From contig JAAZNF010000001.1 in NCBI GenBank assembly GCA_012798435.1, forward strand, positions 1 through 64,000: a stretch of DNA of 64,000 nt, read 5' to 3'. Each line of letters begins with the position of its first letter. The first letter of the stretch is position 1. The notes under the pieces were generated by a model. The model ran no database searches, was not told where the DNA came from, and saw only the letters and a program-made list of their open reading frames with translations. This DNA is from Myxococcales bacterium (lineage in GTDB: Bacteria; Myxococcota; B64-G9). This document shows positions 48,538-58,419 of this stretch, piece by piece. A program made the translations under genes and the position numbers.

Positions 48538-48948
48538 TCAGCCATCCTCGATGTCTTCGGCCAGCTTGTCCAGGATGCCATTGATGAAGGCCCAGGAGTC
48601 CTCGGCGCCGTAGTGGCGGGCGATCTCGATGGCCTCGTTGAGCACCACGCGCTTGGGTGCGTCCTTGAGGAAGCGCAGCTCGAAGGTGGCCATGCGCAAA
48701 ATGTTGCGGTCCACCGCCGCCATGCGGCTGATGCGCCAGTGCGCGCTGACCTCCTGGATGGCGGCGTCGATCTCGGACAGGCGCTCCATGGTGCCCCGCA
48801 CCAGCGTCTCGGCGAACTCCCGCCCCTCGGCCTGCGGCTCGAAGTCTTCAAAGTAGCGGGCCAGCGCCTCCTCGTGCGGCACGCCCCCGACCTCGCGCGC
48901 GTAGAGGACCTTCAGGGCGTGCTCGCGGGCTTTGCGTCGGGCACCCAT
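48538..48948 (-). CDS. nusB: Transcription antitermination factor NusB
   Basis: The 136-aa protein is NusB, which with NusE (S10) binds boxA RNA to promote rRNA antitermination. Diagnostic motifs are RRKAREHALKVLYARE near the N-terminus, IDAAIQEVSAHWRISRM, VDRNILRMATFELRFL, and RVVLNEAIEIARHYGAEDS, with NGILDKLA at the end. Length is typical. It starts 4 bp after the ribH stop region, in the order ribBA-ribH-nusB that is common in bacteria. Confidence 0.98.
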   Translation of the reverse strand: MGARRKAREHALKVLYAREVGGVPHEEALARYFEDFEPQAEGREFAETLVRGTMERLSEIDAAIQEVSAHWRISRMAAVDRNILRMATFELRFLKDAPKRVVLNEAIEIARHYGAEDSWAFINGILDKLAEDIEDG

Positions 48949-48952
48949 TGCC

Positions 48953-49444
48953 TCAAGCGCGCGCCTTGGCGCCGCGGCGCCCCGTCTGGCGGAACAGGCT
49001 GGCCATCTCGATGGCGGACAGGGCCGCGTCGAATCCCTTGTTGCCCATCTTGCTGCCGCCGCGCTCGATAGCCTGCTCCAGGTTCTCGGCGGTGATCACG
49101 CCCATGCCGATGGCCACCGGGTGCTCCAGGCTCACCGCCGCCACCCCCTTGAACACCTCCGCGGCGATGAGATCGAAGTGCGGCGTCCCGCCGCGGATGA
49201 GACACCCCAGGCATACGATGGCGTCCACCGCGCCCGCCTCGGCCAGGCGTTTCACCGCCGCCGGCAGCTCGAAGGCCCCCGGCACGCGCACCACGGTGAT
49301 GTCGCCGTCGTCCGCCCCGTGGCGCAACAGGGCGTCCAGCGCCCCCTCCAGCAGGCGTTCGCTCACGAAGTTGTTGAAGCGGCTCACCACCAGCGCCACT
49401 TTCAACCCCTTGGCCTCGTAGCGACCCTCCACGATCCTGGGCAT
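48953..49444 (-). CDS. ribH: 6,7-dimethyl-8-ribityllumazine synthase
   Basis: The 163-aa enzyme joins 5-amino-6-ribitylaminouracil with dihydroxybutanone phosphate, the penultimate riboflavin step, and forms icosahedral shells in many bacteria. Motifs: [76 protein letters not shown] in short pieces ([14 protein letters not shown]), and [14 protein letters not shown]. The catalytic His is in TPHFD. It starts 1 nt after the ribBA stop. Confidence 0.98.
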   Translation of the reverse strand: MPRIVEGRYEAKGLKVALVVSRFNNFVSERLLEGALDALLRHGADDGDITVVRVPGAFELPAAVKRLAEAGAVDAIVCLGCLIRGGTPHFDLIAAEVFKGVAAVSLEHPVAIGMGVITAENLEQAIERGGSKMGNKGFDAALSAIEMASLFRQTGRRGAKARA

Positions 49445-49445
49445 G

Positions 49446-50711
<1,266 letters not shown>

Positions 50712-50720
50712 GGCGCCGGT

Positions 50721-50749
50721 ACGCTATCCCACCCGGTCCGATCTTGCAA
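50721..50749 (-). promoter_or_regulatory. Promoter of the ribBA operon
   Basis: Minus strand: TTGCAA, 17 nt, TAGCGT, then 9 nt to ATG 50711. The leader would be only 2-3 nt. Confidence 0.5.
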
Positions 50750-50784
50750 ACGAAAAGTGCCCGGGCCCGGCCCACAGGCCTCAC

Positions 50785-50814
50785 TTGCCTCGCGCCCCGG
50801 CCCGATGGTACAGT
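50785..50814 (+). promoter_or_regulatory. Promoter of the MshEN-REC-TPR gene
   Basis: TTGCCT, 18 nt, TACAGT, then a leader of about 38 nt containing GGAGGG before GTG 50859. Confidence 0.55.
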
Positions 50815-50858
50815 GCGCCGCGGTTCCTGTCGGAGAAACCACCCGGAGGGTCGCCGCC

Positions 50859-52271
50859 GTGGCTCAGAAAGTTCCCATCGGAAAGCTCCTGATCCAGAAA
50901 AAGACCATCGACCAGGCCCAGCTCGGTCAGGCCCTGGAGAGGCAGCGCCAATCCGGCGGAAAACTGGCGTCCTCGCTGCTGGAGCTCGGCCTGGCCGCTG
51001 AGGAGGACCTGTTGCTCGCGCTGGGCGAGCAGATGGGGCTTCCGGCGGTCGATCTATCACAGACCGTGTTGCCGCTATCGGCGCTCGATCTCATCCCCGA
51101 GGCGGTAGCCCTGCAGTCCCGGATTCTTCCGCTGCGGGTGGAACCGGACCGTGTGTTGCTGGCCATGGCCAACCCCGAGGACCGACAGGTGATGGACGAG
51201 GTGGCCTTCATCTGCGGCCGCAAGGTCGAGCCCTACGTGGTGCTGGAGGCCCGCCTGGCCGCCGTCACCCGGGAGGCGTTCTCGCTGCACAAGCGCGATC
51301 CCAGCGCCAAGTTCTTCCGCGGCGAGCGGGCCGCTCCTCCCAGCGACCGAGAGGACCCCGCGGGTTACCTGGCCATCGTCTCCCAGGCGCTCCCCGAGCC
51401 GGACGTCCACATCGAGTCCGACGAGGAGCTGATCTCCATCGAGGTCGCCACCAGCGAGGAGGAGCTGCGTGCGGCAGCCGAGAAGCCGCCCTCTCAGCCG
51501 GCGGATGACCGGCCGTTGGTGCTGGTGGTGGACGACGAGGAAGACATCGTGCGCATGCTGGAGAAGGCCCTCACCGCGGAGGGGTTTCGGGTGGTGTCGG
51601 CGGCCCGGGGCCTGGAGGCGCTGCAGGCGGTCAAGGCCCACCGGCCGCGGCTGGTGTTGCTGGACGCCATGCTGCCCGAGATCCACGGTTTCGAGATCTG
51701 CCGCAAGATCAAGTCTAGCCAGCGTTTCGGAAAGACCCCGGTGGTGATGATCAGCGCTGTCTACAAGGGTTGGCGCTACGCCCAGGACGTGATGGAGACC
51801 TACGGGGCCGACGACTTCTTCGAGAAACCCTTCCGCCTGATCCCGCTGGTGAAGCGGGTCAAGGAGCTGCTGAACGCGGGGCAGCCGCCGGTCGAGTCGC
51901 AGGCCGCCGACAACCAGGCGGTGGACGAGGCCTACCGCAAGGGCGTCTCCCTCTACCGACAAAAGCAATACAACGAGGCGGAGGCCGAGCTCCGCCGCGC
52001 CTGTTCGCTGGACCCGTTCGTGGCCAATATCCACTACGCCCTGGCCAATGTGCTGCTGGCCAAGAACCAGGTGTACGAGGCCATCCGAGAGTACGAGCAG
52101 ACCATCGAGCTCAAGCCCAACCTGTTCACCCCGCTGCGCAACCTGGCCATCCTGTACCAGAAAAAGGGCTTCAAGAACAAGGCGGTAGAGATGTGGGAGC
52201 GCGCCCTGCGCTGCAGTCCCAGCGAGGCGGTGCGAAACCAGGTGAAAGAGCAGCTCATCAAGCTCCTGTAG
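50859..52271 (+). CDS. MshEN - receiver - TPR signalling protein
   Basis: The 470-aa protein joins three modules. Residues 1-140 are a GspE/MshE N-terminal domain ([22 protein letters not shown] read as [47 protein letters not shown]). In MshE this domain binds cyclic di-GMP through RLGxx and L-x3-G motifs. A receiver domain covers about 210-325 ([24 protein letters not shown] with the Asp, FFEKPFR with the Lys). Two or three TPRs follow ([39 protein letters not shown]). There is no output enzyme, so it should act by protein contact. GTG 50859 has GGAGGG 9 nt upstream. The AgmX-like gene follows 72 bp later. Confidence 0.9.
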   Translation: MAQKVPIGKLLIQKKTIDQAQLGQALERQRQSGGKLASSLLELGLAAEEDLLLALGEQMGLPAVDLSQTVLPLSALDLIPEAVALQSRILPLRVEPDRVLLAMANPEDRQVMDEVAFICGRKVEPYVVLEARLAAVTREAFSLHKRDPSAKFFRGERAAPPSDREDPAGYLAIVSQALPEPDVHIESDEELISIEVATSEEELRAAAEKPPSQPADDRPLVLVVDDEEDIVRMLEKALTAEGFRVVSAARGLEALQAVKAHRPRLVLLDAMLPEIHGFEICRKIKSSQRFGKTPVVMISAVYKGWRYAQDVMETYGADDFFEKPFRLIPLVKRVKELLNAGQPPVESQAADNQAVDEAYRKGVSLYRQKQYNEAEAELRRACSLDPFVANIHYALANVLLAKNQVYEAIREYEQTIELKPNLFTPLRNLAILYQKKGFKNKAVEMWERALRCSPSEAVRNQVKEQLIKLL

Positions 52272-52343
52272 GCGTACTGGGCAGACCGCCGGATCGTTCG
52301 GCGAACTCGTCCGTCCGTACGAGAGAACACCCGGAGCCGCAAG

Positions 52344-54269
52344 GTGAAGTTCTCCTGTAAAAAGTGCCGAGCCCAGTACTCTATTGCCGACGAGAAGGTC
52401 CGCGGCAAGGTCATCAAGGTACGCTGCAAGCGCTGCCAGCAGCTGATCATCGTGCGTGAGCCGGATGACCGGCCCGTGACGGCGGAACCCGCGGCGGACG
52501 ATGGCGGCATGCTGCAGGACGCCAGCCTGGAGCTGGAGTTCGAGCATGCTTTCCGCGACCTGTACCGTTCCGGCCTCGAGAAGTCCGCGGCGGCCTCGGC
52601 CGCGCCAGCGGCCCCGCCCATGCCACCCCTCGCTTCCCCCGACCTCGAATCGGTCTGGTTTTACGGTCTGGACGGCAGCGAGGAGGGGCCCTTTACCCTG
52701 GTGGAGATGGAGGAGCACCTGCGCCAGGGGCGGCTCACCCCGGATCACTTCGCCTGGCGCGACGGAATGGAGGACTGGAAGCCGCTCTCCGAGGTCCCCG
52801 AGCTGGCCCAGCTGATGCCGCGCGATGGAGGGACGGCGAGAGCCGAGGCGCGCCGCCGAGCGGTCGAGGCCGAGCGCGAGGAAGCCTTCCGGGCACGCCT
52901 GCAGGCCCGGCGCAAGACGATGCCGCCCGCGCCGGAGCCGCCCCCGGTCGAGGTCCTCCAGGAAAAGAAGCAGCCCAAGGAAGAAGCGCAACGCCAGGAT
53001 CTGGAGCGAAAGCAGGCCGAGGAGAAGAAGAAAGAAGAGGAGCGCCGGCGCAAGGAAGAGCGAAAGCAGGAGGAGCGGCGCCGGGAGGAGGAGGACGCCC
53101 GGCGGCGCGAGGATGCGAAGCGGGAAGAGGAGCGGCGCTGCGAGGCGGAACGCCGCGCGGAGGAGGCCCGACGCCGGGAGGCCGAGGAGCGAGAGCGGCG
53201 GCGCAAGAAAGACGAGAGCCGCATCGCCGAGCATTTCTTCTCCCGCGGTGAACTCGCTGCCGAGACGGATGCCCCGCTCCCCCCACCGCCCGTGGTGGAC
53301 GCCGAGGAGGCCGCGCGGGAGCTGCAACAGGAGTCGCTGGCCGAGGAGGAAGCGGCGCTGCCGGGCGAGGTTCCAAGTGGGGTCTCCGGAACCAGCCCGA
53401 TGCCTGGCGAGATCTCCGACATCATCGTACGCCAGGCCGGAGTGGCCTCGGGCGGGCGCCGTATGGGCGTGGCGCTGCTGCTCATCTTCGGCATCCTGGG
53501 CCTGGCCGGAGGTATGCTGGCACTAGCCTTCAGCCAGGGGTGGTTTTCCCCTCCCTCCACCACCCGCACCTCCGCCCCGGGCACCGGTCACAGCTCGGCC
53601 GGCGACGTCGCACCCTTGAGCGAGGAGGAGGCCCGCAAGCTCCGCGCCCAGATCTGGGACGTGAAGCACCCCGCGCGCGCCGCCCCCGCGCCTGCCAGCT
53701 CTTCCGGCGGCCGTGTGGCGACCAGCGCCACGCCCTCCGATCCGAGCCCGGTCCTCAGCGAACGCGAGAAGGAGCTGTTGGCCTTTTATCAGCAGCAGGA
53801 TCAGAACCGCAGCGAGGCTACGCCCCGCGTGCCGGCGGCCGGGTTGATCGGGCCCGCCGTACTCTCACCGGATCTGCCCACCTCCACGCCGATCTCCCCG
53901 GAGGCGGGCAAGCTCCCCGACAAAGGGCCGGAGGCGCGCCCCGATGCGCCCGCCCCTGTCGCCGGCCCCCAGCGACTCACCGAAGAGCAGATCCGCACCG
54001 TCATCCAGCTCCACTACCGCCAGGTCAAGAACTGCCTGGAGCGCCAGCTCAAGCGCGACGCCTCGCTCACCGGAATGCTGCAGGTGGTGGCGCGGGTGCA
54101 GCCGGACGGCAGCGTGCAATCCGCCGCCATCGGCACCCCCCGCTTCAAGGGCAGCGTGCTGGAGACGTGCCTGGTCAAGACGGTGCGCCGCTGGCGCTTC
54201 CCCTCCTTCGCCGGCGAGGCCTACGAGGTCACCTTCCCGCTGTTGCTCTCGGCCCAGCAGGACTATTGA
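52344..54269 (+). CDS. AgmX/TonB-like protein with zinc ribbon, GYF domain and coiled coil
   Basis: The 641-aa protein starts at GTG 52344 (GGAG upstream). An MJ0042-type zinc ribbon (KFSCKKCRAQYSIADEKVRG, KVRCKRCQQLI) is followed by a GYF_2 domain (about 103-155: WFYGLDGSEEGPFTLVEM, RDGMEDWKPLSEVPEL). A highly charged Glu/Arg coiled coil covers about 165-300, and a single membrane helix about 378-400 (GVALLLIFGILGLAGGMLALAF in short form LLLIFGILGLAGGML). A periplasmic Pro-rich stretch leads to a TonB-like C-terminal domain (IRTVIQLHYRQVKNCLERQL, CLVKTVRRWRFPSF). This order matches AgmX-type proteins tied to gliding motility and outer-membrane energy transfer in myxobacteria. ExbBD genes are not in the window. 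Its stop lies 7 bp from the converging HD gene. Confidence 0.88.
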   Translation: MKFSCKKCRAQYSIADEKVRGKVIKVRCKRCQQLIIVREPDDRPVTAEPAADDGGMLQDASLELEFEHAFRDLYRSGLEKSAAASAAPAAPPMPPLASPDLESVWFYGLDGSEEGPFTLVEMEEHLRQGRLTPDHFAWRDGMEDWKPLSEVPELAQLMPRDGGTARAEARRRAVEAEREEAFRARLQARRKTMPPAPEPPPVEVLQEKKQPKEEAQRQDLERKQAEEKKKEEERRRKEERKQEERRREEEDARRREDAKREEERRCEAERRAEEARRREAEERERRRKKDESRIAEHFFSRGELAAETDAPLPPPPVVDAEEAARELQQESLAEEEAALPGEVPSGVSGTSPMPGEISDIIVRQAGVASGGRRMGVALLLIFGILGLAGGMLALAFSQGWFSPPSTTRTSAPGTGHSSAGDVAPLSEEEARKLRAQIWDVKHPARAAPAPASSSGGRVATSATPSDPSPVLSEREKELLAFYQQQDQNRSEATPRVPAAGLIGPAVLSPDLPTSTPISPEAGKLPDKGPEARPDAPAPVAGPQRLTEEQIRTVIQLHYRQVKNCLERQLKRDASLTGMLQVVARVQPDGSVQSAAIGTPRFKGSVLETCLVKTVRRWRFPSFAGEAYEVTFPLLLSAQQDY

Positions 54270-54276
54270 AACACGC

Positions 54277-56028
54277 TCATTCGATGCGGCGGCTGAAGGT
54301 CTTGATGTTCAAGAGATCCACCGCCTGCTCCTGGCGGGCGTCGGAGCGGTTCTCCAGGCCCGGGCCCATGCTCTCGATGCGGTAGGGGCGAAAGCTCGAC
54401 TGGTCGGGGTGGGTCAGGTGGCGCTGCTCCATCTCGGTGCGGATGAGCGCCGGGTACACCAGGAACGACTCCAGGATGGCCTTGAAGGCCACCAGCACCT
54501 CAGCCTGCTTGTCGCGCCGGCGCTCCAGCTCGTCCAGGTTGGACTTGCGGCCCAGGATGACCTCGTTGAACAGGTAGATGAGCCCGTCGAAGTACCCGCC
54601 GCGCCCCGGCGGGGTGATGCGCCGGAAGGCCCGGGTGGCCTTGTAGCCGTCCAGCTCCTTCTCCAAGAACTGGATCATCTCGCCCCCCAAGAACTCCCGC
54701 TCCAAGAACTCGATGTCCTCCAGGATCTGGTACAGGGCGGCCACCTTGGGCTTGTTGATGAACTTCACCTCGATCAGGCGCCGCTCCTCGGTGTTGAACG
54801 ACGGCCGCCGGAACTTGTCCTCCACCGCCTGGAGCAGGTAGATGTTCTTGAAGCCCGTGCCGTACAGCCGTTTGGAAATGGAAAACCCCGCGTTCCGGTC
54901 CATGTCGCGCGTGTTGTTCAGCCGGTCCAGGATCTTGATCAGGATCTCGCGGAAGGCGTTGCGACGCACCTCCTCCTTCGAGTAGTACTCGCCCATGGCG
55001 GTCTGGTAGAAGTTGTGCACATGCGTCAGGTAGTCGTCCAGCAGCAGGGGAGCGGCGTCGAACTCCGGCTCGATCTCCGAGATCAGCCGGTCCCGCGACA
55101 TGCGGTCCAGCTCCTCGTCGGCCTTGGGGTAGAGCAGGTTGCGCAGATAGGTGTAGTAGCTGGTGTCCCGGGTGCGGGACAGCTTGGCTACGATCTCGGC
55201 GATGGAGTGCAGCGTCTCGTAGTAGCGCCCCGCCACCGGGAAGTTGCGCACGTGATCGTATAGCGCCAGCCCGGTCTGAAAGAAGATCCCCGAGGCGTGG
55301 TCGTTGAAGGCCTCGATGTACTTTTGCAAGATGCGATGGCGCAGCGCCACCGGGACCTCTTTCATGCGCTTGCCGCAGCACTCCCCGTACTGGGAGTCCA
55401 GAAGCTCCCGGTTGATCAGCTCCTCGGTCCACTCGTCCTGGCGCTCCTCCAGGATGTCGTGCAGCAAGGTCCCGATGATGGTGATGTCGGACAGGCCGTT
55501 CTTGGCCGCGCCGCGCGCGGCTTCGATGGAGTGAATGGCCGCCGGGCGCCGGGTCTTGCGCGGCACATGGCGCAGCATGCGGCACAGGTAGTTGATGGAG
55601 AACTGCAGCAGGGAGATGGAGTGCGCCGAGTGATCGCCCTCGGCGCCGGCCAAGAGGTAGGTGGTCAGCTCTCGCAGGATGCGGGCGTGGGTGGCGTTGA
55701 TGGTGTAGTACGAGTTGAGCAGCTGGATGCGCTTCTCGTAGGGAAGGCGGGCGGCTTCGCGGACGCGCTCGCGGGCCTGGGCGTTGAAGGCCGCCGGGTT
55801 GCGCTCGATCTCGTCGAAGAACGGCTCCAGCGCCCGGATCTTGCGGGTGAGGAAGTCCGCGTTCCTGCCGAACTCCTGCACCTTGCGTTGCTCCTCGAGC
55901 AGGCACTCGGCGAGCGACAGGAGCTGCCCTTCCCCCATCTCCACCTTGAGCTCGCCATAGGTGATCTGCCCCCCCCGACCTTCCTTGTCGTAGTAGGTGA
56001 TGAGACGGTTGCCGACGCTTTCATCCAT
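54277..56028 (-). CDS. RelA/SpoT-type HD-domain protein without synthetase domain
   Basis: The 583-aa protein has a central HD hydrolase domain like the ppGpp hydrolase of SpoT: HSIEAARGAAKNGLSDITII, LLHDILEE (HD pair), and LIKILDRLNNTRDMD, which matches the SpoT element KLADRLHNMR with His replaced by Asn. No GTP-binding synthetase domain, TGS or ACT domain follows. The N-terminal about 150 residues are helical and charged, and the C-terminal 180 residues are mixed (FINKPKVAALYQILEDIEFLE in part). If active, it would degrade alarmones or similar nucleotides. ATG 56028 has no ribosome site and lies 10 nt after a -10 box. Confidence 0.78.
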   Translation of the reverse strand: MDESVGNRLITYYDKEGRGGQITYGELKVEMGEGQLLSLAECLLEEQRKVQEFGRNADFLTRKIRALEPFFDEIERNPAAFNAQARERVREAARLPYEKRIQLLNSYYTINATHARILRELTTYLLAGAEGDHSAHSISLLQFSINYLCRMLRHVPRKTRRPAAIHSIEAARGAAKNGLSDITIIGTLLHDILEERQDEWTEELINRELLDSQYGECCGKRMKEVPVALRHRILQKYIEAFNDHASGIFFQTGLALYDHVRNFPVAGRYYETLHSIAEIVAKLSRTRDTSYYTYLRNLLYPKADEELDRMSRDRLISEIEPEFDAAPLLLDDYLTHVHNFYQTAMGEYYSKEEVRRNAFREILIKILDRLNNTRDMDRNAGFSISKRLYGTGFKNIYLLQAVEDKFRRPSFNTEERRLIEVKFINKPKVAALYQILEDIEFLEREFLGGEMIQFLEKELDGYKATRAFRRITPPGRGGYFDGLIYLFNEVILGRKSNLDELERRRDKQAEVLVAFKAILESFLVYPALIRTEMEQRHLTHPDQSSFRPYRIESMGPGLENRSDARQEQAVDLLNIKTFSRRIE

Positions 56029-56038
56029 GAGCGAAAAA

Positions 56039-56067
56039 AGTCTAGCCCCCGCGTCCCATGGTGTCAA
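56039..56067 (-). promoter_or_regulatory. Promoter of the RelA/SpoT-type HD gene
   Basis: Minus strand: perfect TTGACA, 17 nt, TAGACT, then 10 nt to ATG 56028. The leader would be about 3-4 nt. Confidence 0.65.
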
Positions 56068-56081
56068 ACAACGCGCCGGCC

Positions 56082-56111
56082 TTGACAACTCGGCGCGCGG
56101 ACCCCTATTCT
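56082..56111 (+). promoter_or_regulatory. Promoter of the PilZ-receiver gene
   Basis: TTGACA (56082-56087), 18 nt, TATTCT (56106-56111). The leader of about 17 nt holds GAGGGG before GTG 56135. It is divergent from the HD-gene promoter, 14 bp apart between -35 boxes. Confidence 0.7.
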
Positions 56112-56134
56112 GGCCCGCACAGAGGGGCCCTTGC

Positions 56135-56923
56135 GTGGGAGCCAGCGTGGGACAGGAAGACAAGAGCGGCGATGAGCGGCGCCAGTACGAGCGGCGCAAC
56201 CTGATCCTGCGGGTGGACTACAACGACGCCGCCCAGTTCCTCAAGGACTACACCGAGAATGTCTCCGAGGGCGGGGTGTTCATCGCCACCAACCAGAGCT
56301 ATGCGCCCGGCGACCGCGTCGAGTTCGAGGTGAGCTTCCCGGGCCTCCTCGACGCGGTGGCCATGAAGGGCGTGGTGCGCTGGATTCGCCCCGCCTCCCC
56401 CGGCAACGACGCCGGGATCGGGATCCAGTTCGACGAGGAGCCGGGGCCCGAGGGCGGGTTTCTGCGCCGCCTCCAGGCCCGCGGCAAGCTCGACTCCGAC
56501 CCGGAGGAGGTCGCCTTCCGCATCCTGCTGGTCGAGGACAACGTGGTGGTGCGGGACATGTTCCGCTTCGGCCTGCAGAAGTTCACCACCCAGTTCCAGC
56601 TCAGCCGCACCCGCATCGAGGTGGACGAGGCCGGGGACGGCAAGCAGGCCTGGGACCTCATCCAGAAGAAGCCCTTCCACCTGTTGATCATCGACCTGTA
56701 CATGCCGGTGATGGACGGCGGGACGCTCATCCAACGCATTCGCGAGACCGAGGCCACGAAAGCGACCCCCATCCTGGTGGTCAGCTCGGGAGGCCACGAG
56801 GGCCGGCTGACCGCGGCCCAGGCCGGCGCCGACGTGTACCTGGACAAGCCGATCAAGCTACGCCAGATGACCGAAACCATCGCCACCCTGATCGCGCTCG
56901 GTCACCGCCCCCGGCGAAAGTAA
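56135..56923 (+). CDS. PilZ - receiver protein
   Basis: The 262-aa protein begins at GTG 56135 (GAGGGG upstream; GTG 56147 possible). The N-terminal PilZ domain (about 14-115) has DERRQYERRNLILRVDYND containing the RxxxR-type motif, and TENVSEGGVFIATN matching the D/NxSxxG c-di-GMP element. A receiver domain (about 133-258) shows ILLVEDNVVVRDMFRFGL, LLIIDLYMPVMDGG with the Asp, and VYLDKPIKL with the Lys. It is probably a c-di-GMP-responsive switch, as in other myxobacterial PilZ-REC proteins, and could respond to the diguanylate cyclase at 18933. A gene follows 6 bp later. Confidence 0.92.
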   Translation: MGASVGQEDKSGDERRQYERRNLILRVDYNDAAQFLKDYTENVSEGGVFIATNQSYAPGDRVEFEVSFPGLLDAVAMKGVVRWIRPASPGNDAGIGIQFDEEPGPEGGFLRRLQARGKLDSDPEEVAFRILLVEDNVVVRDMFRFGLQKFTTQFQLSRTRIEVDEAGDGKQAWDLIQKKPFHLLIIDLYMPVMDGGTLIQRIRETEATKATPILVVSSGGHEGRLTAAQAGADVYLDKPIKLRQMTETIATLIALGHRPRRK

Positions 56924-56929
56924 CCCGAC

Positions 56930-57610
56930 ATGGCCCAGCTGGATCCGGTCGCCAAGGAACTCAGCGAGAAGCTCGACGAGTTGGAGCAGCGCATCGACCG
57001 ATTGCGCTCCCTGTACGAGCAGTTCTTTCAGGGCATCGAGCGGGTGGAGCCGACCCTGGAGCGGGACGCCATCCACCGCCAGCTCATCGAGCTCAGGACG
57101 ATCAAGACACGCAACACCGGGCTGCGTTTCCGCATCAACCAGATGGTGGCCCGCTACACCACCTACGAGAACTACTGGGGGCGAGTGGTCAAGCAGATCC
57201 AGGACGGCACCTACCAGCGCGACGTGTTCAAGGCCCGCTTCCACGCCAAGCTGCGCGAGGAGAAGGAGCGTGCCAGGAAGAAAGGCCCGGAGAAGGAGCA
57301 GCCGGCCGCGGCGCAACCCGATCTGCAACCCGGTGCCGGCGCGCCCGCCGCCGCCCGGCCCGGCGTGGCCTCTCCGGCCGCCGGGCTCTCCGAGGAGCAC
57401 ATCGAGGCCATCTACCAGGCCTACACCACCGCCAAGCGGCGCTGCCGGGAGTCCACCCAGGGCATCACCAAGGAGTCCCTGGCGGCGAGCCTGCGCAAAC
57501 AGCTCCCCGCCATTCTGAAGCAGTACAAGTGCTCGGCGGTGGAATTCAAGGTCGTGATCAAGGACGGCAAGGCCATCCTCAAGGCCATCCCCAAGACCGG
57601 CCGCGACTGA
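56930..57610 (+). CDS. Coiled-coil protein, MXAN_5187-C-like
   Basis: The 226-aa protein starts at ATG 56930. Residues 1-40 form a coiled coil (LSEKLDELEQRIDRLRSLYEQFF read as LDELEQRIDRLRSLYEQFF). The stretch FFQGIERVEPTLERDAIHRQL, TRNTGLRFRINQMVARYTTYE (part) and WGRVVKQIQDGTYQRD fits a myxobacterial family I recall as MXAN_5187 C-terminal domain. After a Pro/Ala linker the last 80 residues (about 145-226: HIEAIYQAYTTAKRRCRE, CSAVEFKVVIKDGKAILKA) form a separate alpha/beta module. There is no signal peptide. It is co-transcribed with the PilZ-REC gene, suggesting a partner in the same signalling line. The stop is 9 bp from a converging gene. Confidence 0.75.
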   Translation: MAQLDPVAKELSEKLDELEQRIDRLRSLYEQFFQGIERVEPTLERDAIHRQLIELRTIKTRNTGLRFRINQMVARYTTYENYWGRVVKQIQDGTYQRDVFKARFHAKLREEKERARKKGPEKEQPAAAQPDLQPGAGAPAAARPGVASPAAGLSEEHIEAIYQAYTTAKRRCRESTQGITKESLAASLRKQLPAILKQYKCSAVEFKVVIKDGKAILKAIPKTGRD

Positions 57611-57619
57611 ATCAGACGA

Positions 57620-58333
57620 TCAGCCACCGGCCCGCGCCTCGTCCTTGCGGCGCGCCGCCTCCATGAGCAGGAACCCGAGTGGCCTCTCGATGGCACGCTT
57701 CTCGTAAAACGCCGCGCGCTCCAGGACCAGCTCCGCGCCCTCCCAGGCGAGGAGCTCCAGGGCCGCTTCTTCTCCGCTCTTGTCACCGAGCCCGGCCTGC
57801 CACAGCTCCCCTTCCATGAACGCCAGCCACCCGTCTCGCCCATCCGGGTGCAACATGCGAACCACGGCGGTCTGGCGCTCGAGGTTGAGCAGTTGCACGA
57901 AGCCCGCGACGGAGATCCCGTTCAGAAATCCGGCGGTCGGATCCTCGGGTTTCGAGCGTAGCACCTGGCTGATGGTCTGCTCCAACTCCGCAAGGTCAAT
58001 TGGTTTATGTAGAAACCGGACCGCTCCACATTGCCGAAGTCGCTCTTCCAGATCCGGTGTCCCGTAGGCGCTCATGGCCATGAAGCGCATGCCAGGATAG
58101 CGCTTGCGGCAGTGGAGCAAGAGTTCCAGCCCGCTCATGCCCGGCAGGCGCAGGTCCGAGATCAACAGATCCGGCCGGTGGCGTTCGACGAGCCGCAGCG
58201 CTTTCTCGGCGGACTCGACGGCCATCACCGCGAAGCCCGCCTCGTTCTCACGCAGCCAGGCCGAGGCCCCCTTGAGCCAGCTCAACTCATCGTCGACGAG
58301 CAGCACCAATCGGTCAGACAGCGATGGTTCCAC
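57620..58333 (-). CDS. Receiver - PATAN (DUF4388-like) response regulator
   Basis: The 237-aa protein has an N-terminal receiver (VLLVDDELSWLKG, D60 in LLISDLRLPGMSG, Lys in FLHKPIDL). A C-terminal PATAN-type domain (about 130-230: ISVAGFVQLLNLERQTAVVRM read as GFVQLLNLERQTAVV; GWLAFMEGELWQAGLGDKSG; ALELLAWEGAEL) follows. PATAN regulators often control surface motility by protein contacts. The GTG start at 58333 lies 6 nt after a -10 box and has no ribosome site. It is divergent from the single-receiver gene, and their promoters overlap. Confidence 0.88.
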   Translation of the reverse strand: MEPSLSDRLVLLVDDELSWLKGASAWLRENEAGFAVMAVESAEKALRLVERHRPDLLISDLRLPGMSGLELLLHCRKRYPGMRFMAMSAYGTPDLEERLRQCGAVRFLHKPIDLAELEQTISQVLRSKPEDPTAGFLNGISVAGFVQLLNLERQTAVVRMLHPDGRDGWLAFMEGELWQAGLGDKSGEEAALELLAWEGAELVLERAAFYEKRAIERPLGFLLMEAARRKDEARAGG

Positions 58334-58339
58334 TCACAC

Positions 58340-58368
58340 AGGATATTCCAGGAGGCCCTGATTGACAA
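58340..58368 (-). promoter_or_regulatory. Minus-strand promoter of the REC-PATAN gene
   Basis: TTGTCA, 17 nt, TATCCT, then 6 nt to GTG 58333. Its -35 box overlaps that of the plus-strand promoter. Confidence 0.6.
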
Positions 58369-58391
58369 CCGGCGCCGGGGCAGGATACCGT
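58362..58391 (+). promoter_or_regulatory. Plus-strand promoter of the single-receiver gene
   Basis: TTGACA (58362-58367), 18 nt, TACCGT (58386-58391). Leader about 22 nt with AAGGAG before ATG 58420. Confidence 0.6.
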
Positions 58392-58419
58392 CGCAAAGGA
58401 AGCTATCAAGGAGCCTCCC

